DNA of 9,071 bases from the NCBI GenBank assembly GCA_934667465.1, contig CAKUMG010000167.1, positions 1 to 9,071 on the forward strand, read 5' to 3'. The notes beneath the pieces are model-generated. The model saw only the letters and a list, made by a program, of their open reading frames with translations. It was not told the DNA's origin and searched no databases. Source of the DNA: an uncultured Actinoplanes sp. Its GTDB lineage: Bacteria > Actinomycetota > Actinomycetes > Mycobacteriales > Micromonosporaceae. Below, one piece after another: positions 6,414 to 9,071 of this stretch. The position numbers and the translations under genes were made by a program. Within the stretch, counting starts at the first letter, position 1. Every line of letters begins with the position of its first letter.

Positions 6414-7069
6414 GCTTCACCCAGGCTGATCAGGTGCTTGTCTTCGCCCCCTACGGCGATCGCGGCGTCCCGCGCCTCCTGCGGCAGCGCGTTGCGGCCG
6501 GGGTCCGGGTCCAGGTGGATCTCGCGCCGCCGGTCCATCTCCCACAGCGTACGGTCGAGATCGGCGCGGGCGACGTCGCCGAGGCGCTGCCTGAGCTCGA
6601 AGAGGCTGACGGTGGCGCCGGGATGCTTGGCCAGGTCACGGCAGGCGCGCTTGATTCGTTCCTCGACGGGCGGGACCTCGGCGCCGTCCGCGGCGGGGGT
6701 CACCTGCTCCGGCCCGGGGTCGGCGCCGGCGAAGACGTCGGCGAGCTTGCGGTCGTCGCGCTCCATCCAGGACGCGAGATGGCGCAGGGTGGCGTAGTGC
6801 AGCAGCCAGGCGCCCGCCACCTTCTCCGGCGGGGGTGCCAGGAACTCCTGCCGGGCACGGGCCCAGCCGCGGTCCGTCAGCTCGTGGAAGATCGCGTTCC
6901 GGGCGCCCTTCCAGGCGCTGATCAACTCCGCCCCCTTTAGTTCCTCGCGCGCCGCCTTGCCGATCTCCACCCGATAGTGCTGCCGGAGCTCGGGATTGGA
7001 CGCCGGCGTCACGCGCACCATCAGGGCGATCAGGGCCTGCCGGGCGGGCGTACTGAGGTCAGAAGTCAT
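6410..7069 (-). CDS. Winged-helix-like protein, first gene of the HerA-AIPR operon
   Basis: This is a 219-aa protein. The ATG at 7069 is chosen because GGAG lies nine bases upstream (7079-7082) and residues upstream of it in the same frame look non-coding. It has two apparent alpha-rich domains. The N-terminal one (about 5-80) includes A-R-N-A-I-F-H-E-L-T-D-R-G-W-A, a helix-turn typical of wHTH proteins. A middle region (about 82-135) has L-H-Y-A-T-L-R-H-L-A-S-W and an acidic/Pro-rich linker. The C-terminal domain (about 136-218) reads V-S-L-F-E-L-R-Q-R-L-G then D-R-T-L-W-E-M-D-R-R-R-E-I-H-L and ends in V-G-G-E-D-K-H-L-I-S-L, a pattern I associate with winged-helix domains. It lacks catalytic motifs. 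Its stop overlaps the ATPase start by four bases, so it is probably made together with it. A DNA-binding subunit or autoregulator of the system is likely; no named family is claimed. Confidence 0.8.
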   Translation of the reverse strand: MTSDLSTPARQALIALMVRVTPASNPELRQHYRVEIGKAAREELKGAELISAWKGARNAIFHELTDRGWARARQEFLAPPPEKVAGAWLLHYATLRHLASWMERDDRKLADVFAGADPGPEQVTPAADGAEVPPVEERIKRACRDLAKHPGATVSLFELRQRLGDVARADLDRTLWEMDRRREIHLDPDPGRNALPQEARDAAIAVGGEDKHLISLGEA

Positions 7070-7135
7070 GTAATTGATCTCCGCGCGGAAAAGGGAGCGT
7101 GCTCGTGCACCGTAGAGAGCATCATTGCCGCAATC

Positions 7136-7154
7136 GGCACTTCCCGGGAGTGCC
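7136..7154. promoter_or_regulatory. 19-nt palindrome upstream of the wHTH gene (candidate operator)
   Basis: GGCACTTCCCGGGAGTGCC pairs at eight of nine positions around the central base. The only exception is T7142 opposite G7148. It starts 67 nt upstream of the first gene of the defence-like operon. The two-fold symmetry suits a dimeric regulator such as a winged-helix protein, possibly the operon's own first product. Binding is an inference. Confidence 0.4.
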
Positions 7155-7307
7155 CGCGCGGCCGATGTCGTCCGGCATCCTGTCCGGTATCCGATCGCCG
7201 ATGCGTCCGTTCGGACATTGACATGCGCTCGCGCCGGATCTGCGCGTGGCGCCATTTCCCGGGGCCGGCGCCGCCGAGGTGATGCGGCGGGCGCCGGGGG
7301 CGCTGGC

Positions 7308-7313
7308 TACGAT
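7308..7313 (+). promoter_or_regulatory. TACGAT -10 box of a leaderless promoter
   Basis: TACGAT fits the actinobacterial TAnnnT -10 consensus. It ends six bases before the GTG at 7320, so transcription would begin at or next to the first base of the start codon. There is no Shine-Dalgarno sequence before that GTG and no recognisable -35 box, both common for leaderless actinobacterial genes. Confidence 0.55.
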
Positions 7314-7319
7314 CGGCGG

Positions 7320-7892
7320 GTGAAGCTGGTGGGGAGTGTCGAGGCCGGGCGGCCGCTGGTCGTGGTGGCGGTGCAGCTGGAGGCCGAGCATCTGGGGACC
7401 GAGCTGCCCGTGCTGGTGACCGGGATGGGCAAGGTCAATGCGGCGCTCGGGGTGGCGTCCGTGCTGGGCCGGGGCGTGCTGCCGTCGGAGATCCTCAACC
7501 TGGGGACGGCGGGCGGGCTGCGGGCCGGGATGAGCGGCACGCATGTCGTGGGGACGGTGCTGCAGCACGACCTCGACGGGGACCTGCTGTTCCGGCTGAC
7601 CGGCGAGGTGACCGGGCCGCCGCTGCTGGTGGGGGATCCGGAGGGGCCGGTGCTGGCGACCGGGGACACGTTCGTCGCCGACGACGCCGCGCGGGACCGG
7701 CTGGCGGCCGATGCTTCGCTGGTGGACATGGAGGGGTACGCGGTCGCGGCGGCGGCGCGGGCGGCCGGGGTCCCCGTACGGCTGGTCAAGCACGTCAGTG
7801 ACGATGCCGGGGCCGGGGCCGAGAAGAGCTGGCGCGAGTCGGTGGCCGAGTGCTCACGGTTGCTCGGTGCCTGGCTGGAGAAGAACCTCTGA
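7320..7892 (+). CDS. MTA/SAH nucleosidase-like protein (purine nucleoside hydrolase family)
   Basis: This is a 190-aa cytoplasmic protein of the nucleoside phosphorylase/nucleosidase fold. Such enzymes cleave the N-glycosidic bond of adenosine-type nucleosides; the exact substrate (methylthioadenosine, S-adenosylhomocysteine, futalosine or another) cannot be read from the sequence. Motifs are V-T-G-M-G-K-V-N-A-A (33-42), L-N-L-G-T-A-G-G-L-R (59-68), V-D-M-E-G-Y-A-V (135-142; Met137 and Glu138 match the ribose-binding M-E pair of MTA nucleosidases) and K-H-V-S-D-D-A (157-163; Asp161 as the catalytic acid). It is shorter than typical MTA nucleosidases (about 230 aa), which fits the small actinobacterial subgroup. 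GTG at 7320 is chosen because it opens the conserved domain and sits six bases after a TACGAT box. Its stop overlaps the next start (TGATG), so the two are an operon. Confidence 0.88.
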   Translation: MKLVGSVEAGRPLVVVAVQLEAEHLGTELPVLVTGMGKVNAALGVASVLGRGVLPSEILNLGTAGGLRAGMSGTHVVGTVLQHDLDGDLLFRLTGEVTGPPLLVGDPEGPVLATGDTFVADDAARDRLAADASLVDMEGYAVAAAARAAGVPVRLVKHVSDDAGAGAEKSWRESVAECSRLLGAWLEKNL

Positions 7893-8254
7893 TGGGGCTC
7901 TTCACCGTCGAGGAGGCGCGCGCCGAGCTGGCCGGGCTGCTGCCCGTGCTCGCGGAGATCGTGGCGCTGCGGGCCGACATGGTGGAGCTGTCGGCGGCGC
8001 TGGTGCCCGGGGGCACGACGACCGAGCTGGGCGGGCTGCCGGAACGCAAGGCCGTCGAGGCGCGGCTCGACGAGTTGATGACCCGGGTGCAGCAGACCGG
8101 CGCCGAGCTGAAGGGCATGGCGCCGCTGCTCATCGACTTCCCCGCCGACCTGGACGGGGTGCCGGTGCTGCTGTGCTGGCTCGAGGGTGAGACCGGGCTC
8201 ACCTGGTACCACCGCGCCGACCTGGGCTTCGCGGGCCGGCGCCCGCTCTCTTAG
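7892..8254 (+). CDS. DUF2203 family protein
   Basis: This is a 120-aa soluble protein matching the DUF2203 pattern closely. It opens with L-F-T-V-E-E-A-R-A-E-L-A-G-L-L-P, a helical hairpin that looks coiled-coil-like. The diagnostic C-terminal block follows: G-A-E-L-K-G then L-L-I-D-F-P-A-D-L-D-G-V-P-V-L-L-C-W-L-E-G-E (about 77-98), then W-Y-H-R-A-D-L-G-F-A-G-R-R-P-L. The function of the family is unknown. The ATG shares its first base with the last base of the preceding TGA, so translation is coupled to the nucleosidase. Length agrees with the family. Confidence 0.93.
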   Translation: MGLFTVEEARAELAGLLPVLAEIVALRADMVELSAALVPGGTTTELGGLPERKAVEARLDELMTRVQQTGAELKGMAPLLIDFPADLDGVPVLLCWLEGETGLTWYHRADLGFAGRRPLS

Positions 8255-8274
8255 AAGCGAGCGCCGGCGGGCGC
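8231..8274. terminator. GC-rich hairpins between convergent genes (possible bidirectional terminator)
   Basis: Two perfect inverted repeats flank the DUF2203 stop codon. One is GCGGGC-CGGC-GCCCGC (8231-8246), followed on the plus strand by TCTCTT. The other is GCGCC-GGCG-GGCGC (8261-8274). They sit in and next to the 34-nt gap between two converging genes, where a terminator is expected. No long T-run is present, as is frequent in actinomycetes. Such repeats also arise by chance at this GC content, so the call is tentative. Confidence 0.35.
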
Positions 8275-8288
8275 CGACAAAGCGGTCG

Positions 8289-8678
8289 TCAGCGGGCGAC
8301 GACGGTGCGCATGACCTTGTCGGCGATGGTCTGGCGCTTGGCGGTCCACAGCGGGAACAGGTAGCCGATGTAGAGGATGGCGCTGTCGAGGATGTGCGCC
8401 AGGTCGCGCAGCAGCGCCCTGCCGACGCCGATCGGCCGGCCGTCGGCCTCGCCCACCATGCGGATGCGCAGGAGGCGGCGGCCCCAGCTCTGGCCGGTGC
8501 GGCCGTCGCGCCACCACCGGTTGTAGCCCCAGACGACGAGGCCGAGGGCGACCAGCCCGGCGTAGGCGGCGGCGCCGATGCGGTCCTCCAGCAGACCCGC
8601 GGCGAGGAAGAAGGGCGCCACGACGAGGTTGTCGACGAGGTAGGCGGCCGCGCGGTGGAACCAACCCGAGAACTTCAT
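8289..8678 (-). CDS. RDD family integral membrane protein
   Basis: This is a 129-aa membrane protein with the RDD domain arrangement: F-H-R-A-A-A-Y-L-V-D at the start of the first membrane helix (Arg9 and Asp16), T-G-Q-S-W-G-R-R-L-L-R-I-R-M-V after the second (about 61-75), R-D-L-A-H-I-L-D at the third, and a closing R-Q-T-I-A-D-K-V-M-R-T-V-V motif. Predicted membrane helices lie at about 13-31, 34-53 and 96-111. RDD proteins are poorly characterised; some have been implicated in ion transport. The ATG at 8678 is supported by AGGGGAG about four bases upstream (8683-8689). It converges on the DUF2203 gene and appears monocistronic. Confidence 0.93.
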   Translation of the reverse strand: MKFSGWFHRAAAYLVDNLVVAPFFLAAGLLEDRIGAAAYAGLVALGLVVWGYNRWWRDGRTGQSWGRRLLRIRMVGEADGRPIGVGRALLRDLAHILDSAILYIGYLFPLWTAKRQTIADKVMRTVVAR

Positions 8679-8696
8679 GTGCACTCCCCTGGTAAT

Positions 8697-8712
8697 CGGT
8701 TCCCGTGAACCG
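8697..8712. promoter_or_regulatory. Inverted repeat CGGTTC-CCGT-GAACCG upstream of the RDD gene
   Basis: Six-base perfect arms separated by four bases lie 18-34 nt upstream of the RDD start codon, just beyond its ribosome binding site. It could be an operator or a 5'-leader hairpin. No matching regulator is visible in the window. Confidence 0.3.
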
Positions 8713-8808
8713 GTGTGGGAAGAGAGTGTCATCGGGTGCCCTCGCGGCGCGTCGGCGAAAGACCGATTCCGGCAGGTCACGGGCTCGCACTTCCGCCGGA
8801 CGGCGGGG

Positions 8809-9071
8809 TCAACGAAAGTCGTCGTCCGGGACGTCGAGGTCGGTGTTCATGCCGAGCCAGCCGTAGACGGTGCCGTCGGCGTGCCGGACCGGGATCGCGC
8901 GGACCCGGCTCAGGTGCCACGACCCGCTTGCGGCGTGCCGCACGCGGAAGCGGGCGTCGAACGGCCGGCCCGAGGCGACGGACCCGCGCCACAGGCGGCC
9001 GGCGAGTTCGCGGTCGTCGGGGTGGACGGCGTCGGCGAGCAGCCGGCCGACGACGTCGTGCGGTGCGAAGC
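8809..9071 (-). CDS. PAS-domain protein, C-terminal end (gene runs off the window)
   Basis: The last 86 residues of a gene continuing beyond the right edge are visible, ending at the TGA at 8809-8811. The sequence is a PAS_3-type fold end: V-H-P-D-D-R-E (15-21 of the visible part), L-W-R-G-S-V-A-S-G-R-P-F, then F-R-V-R-H-A-A-S-G-S-W-H, R-A-I-P-V-R-H-A-D-G-T-V-Y-G-W-L-G-M-N-T-D-L-D. PAS domains bind small ligands or cofactors and sense redox, light or metabolites. The protein ends about nine residues after the PAS core, so any output domain (kinase, GGDEF, phosphatase) must lie upstream. It could also be a stand-alone PAS sensor. It is about 130 nt upstream of the RDD gene on the same strand; co-transcription is possible but that gap carries its own regulatory-looking repeat. 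Confidence 0.85.
   Translation of the reverse strand, partial: FAPHDVVGRLLADAVHPDDRELAGRLWRGSVASGRPFDARFRVRHAASGSWHLSRVRAIPVRHADGTVYGWLGMNTDLDVPDDDFR

Larger units (their letters stand above)
7070..7319. promoter_or_regulatory. Divergent intergenic region between the defence-like operon and the nucleosidase gene
   Basis: This 250-nt stretch separates two divergent transcription units and is more AT-containing than its surroundings in its left half. It must hold the promoter of the minus-strand operon. It contains a 19-nt palindrome at 7136-7154, a GTCCG-TT-CGGAC palindrome at 7205-7216 immediately followed by TTGACA on the plus strand (7218-7223), and a leaderless-type -10 box for the nucleosidase near its right end. 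No complete -35/-10 pair with normal spacing was found for the minus-strand operon. Confidence 0.6.

Noticed and set aside
7109..7114. TACGGT on the minus strand as a -10 box for the defence-like operon
   Set aside because: No acceptable -35 hexamer is present at 16-18 nt spacing, so it was not called as a promoter.
7070..7255. N-terminal extension of the wHTH protein
   Set aside because: The extra residues look non-coding, cross the palindrome and promoter region, and a good GGAG site supports the ATG at 7069.
7125..7319. N-terminal extension of the nucleosidase
   Set aside because: The conserved domain begins right at the GTG at 7320, and the upstream residues are Arg/Gly-rich without family similarity.
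1..9071. tRNA, rRNA, transposase or attachment-site signals around the defence-like genes
   Set aside because: None were seen; there is no direct sign of a mobile element carrying the operon within this window.

Overview
The window is very GC-rich, with strong G/C bias at third codon positions, GTG starts, GTGA/TGATG start-stop overlaps and a leaderless-type promoter. This points to the chromosome of a high-GC actinomycete. A Micromonosporaceae-like genus would fit, but that is a guess from style and gene content, not a demonstrated placement.

Layout. At the left end a small acidic protein resembling the SitI3 family (135-599, +) converges on a minus-strand block that fills most of the window. 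Read in its direction of transcription (right to left), the block starts at 7069 with a 219-aa protein carrying a winged-helix-like C-terminus. It overlaps by 4 nt (GTGA) a 1123-aa protein that joins two P-loop ATPases: an N-terminal Orc/STAND-like ATPase and a C-terminal HerA/FtsK-type translocase, connected by a 15-aa tandem-repeat linker. Twenty-eight nt further on is an AIPR-family (abortive infection phage resistance) protein whose N-terminus has a PD-(D/E)xK-like G-x-D-x-G-I-D ... Q-x-K signature. That reading frame is broken by one base just after the Q-x-K motif, giving a 105-aa and a 475-aa ORF that overlap by 4 nt. An alpha/beta hydrolase follows only 9 nt downstream and may be co-transcribed.

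To the right of this block, a 250-nt divergent intergenic region holds a 19-nt near-perfect palindrome. It is followed by a plus-strand pair: a small MTA/SAH-nucleosidase-like protein with a leaderless-type start, and a DUF2203 protein, overlapping at TGATG. These converge on an RDD-family membrane protein. The window ends in the C-terminal part of a PAS-domain protein.

How the genes may work together. The central three genes look like an anti-phage or anti-plasmid module built on the HerA-plus-nuclease logic known from HerA-Sir2 and HerA-DUF4297 systems, with an AIPR nuclease in the effector slot. The HerA motor is fused to a second, possibly sensing, ATPase. The wHTH protein could be the DNA-recognition or regulatory subunit. 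I do not recognise this arrangement as a named system. It is the main candidate for something undescribed in the window. The flanking genes look like ordinary actinobacterial housekeeping or accessory genes.
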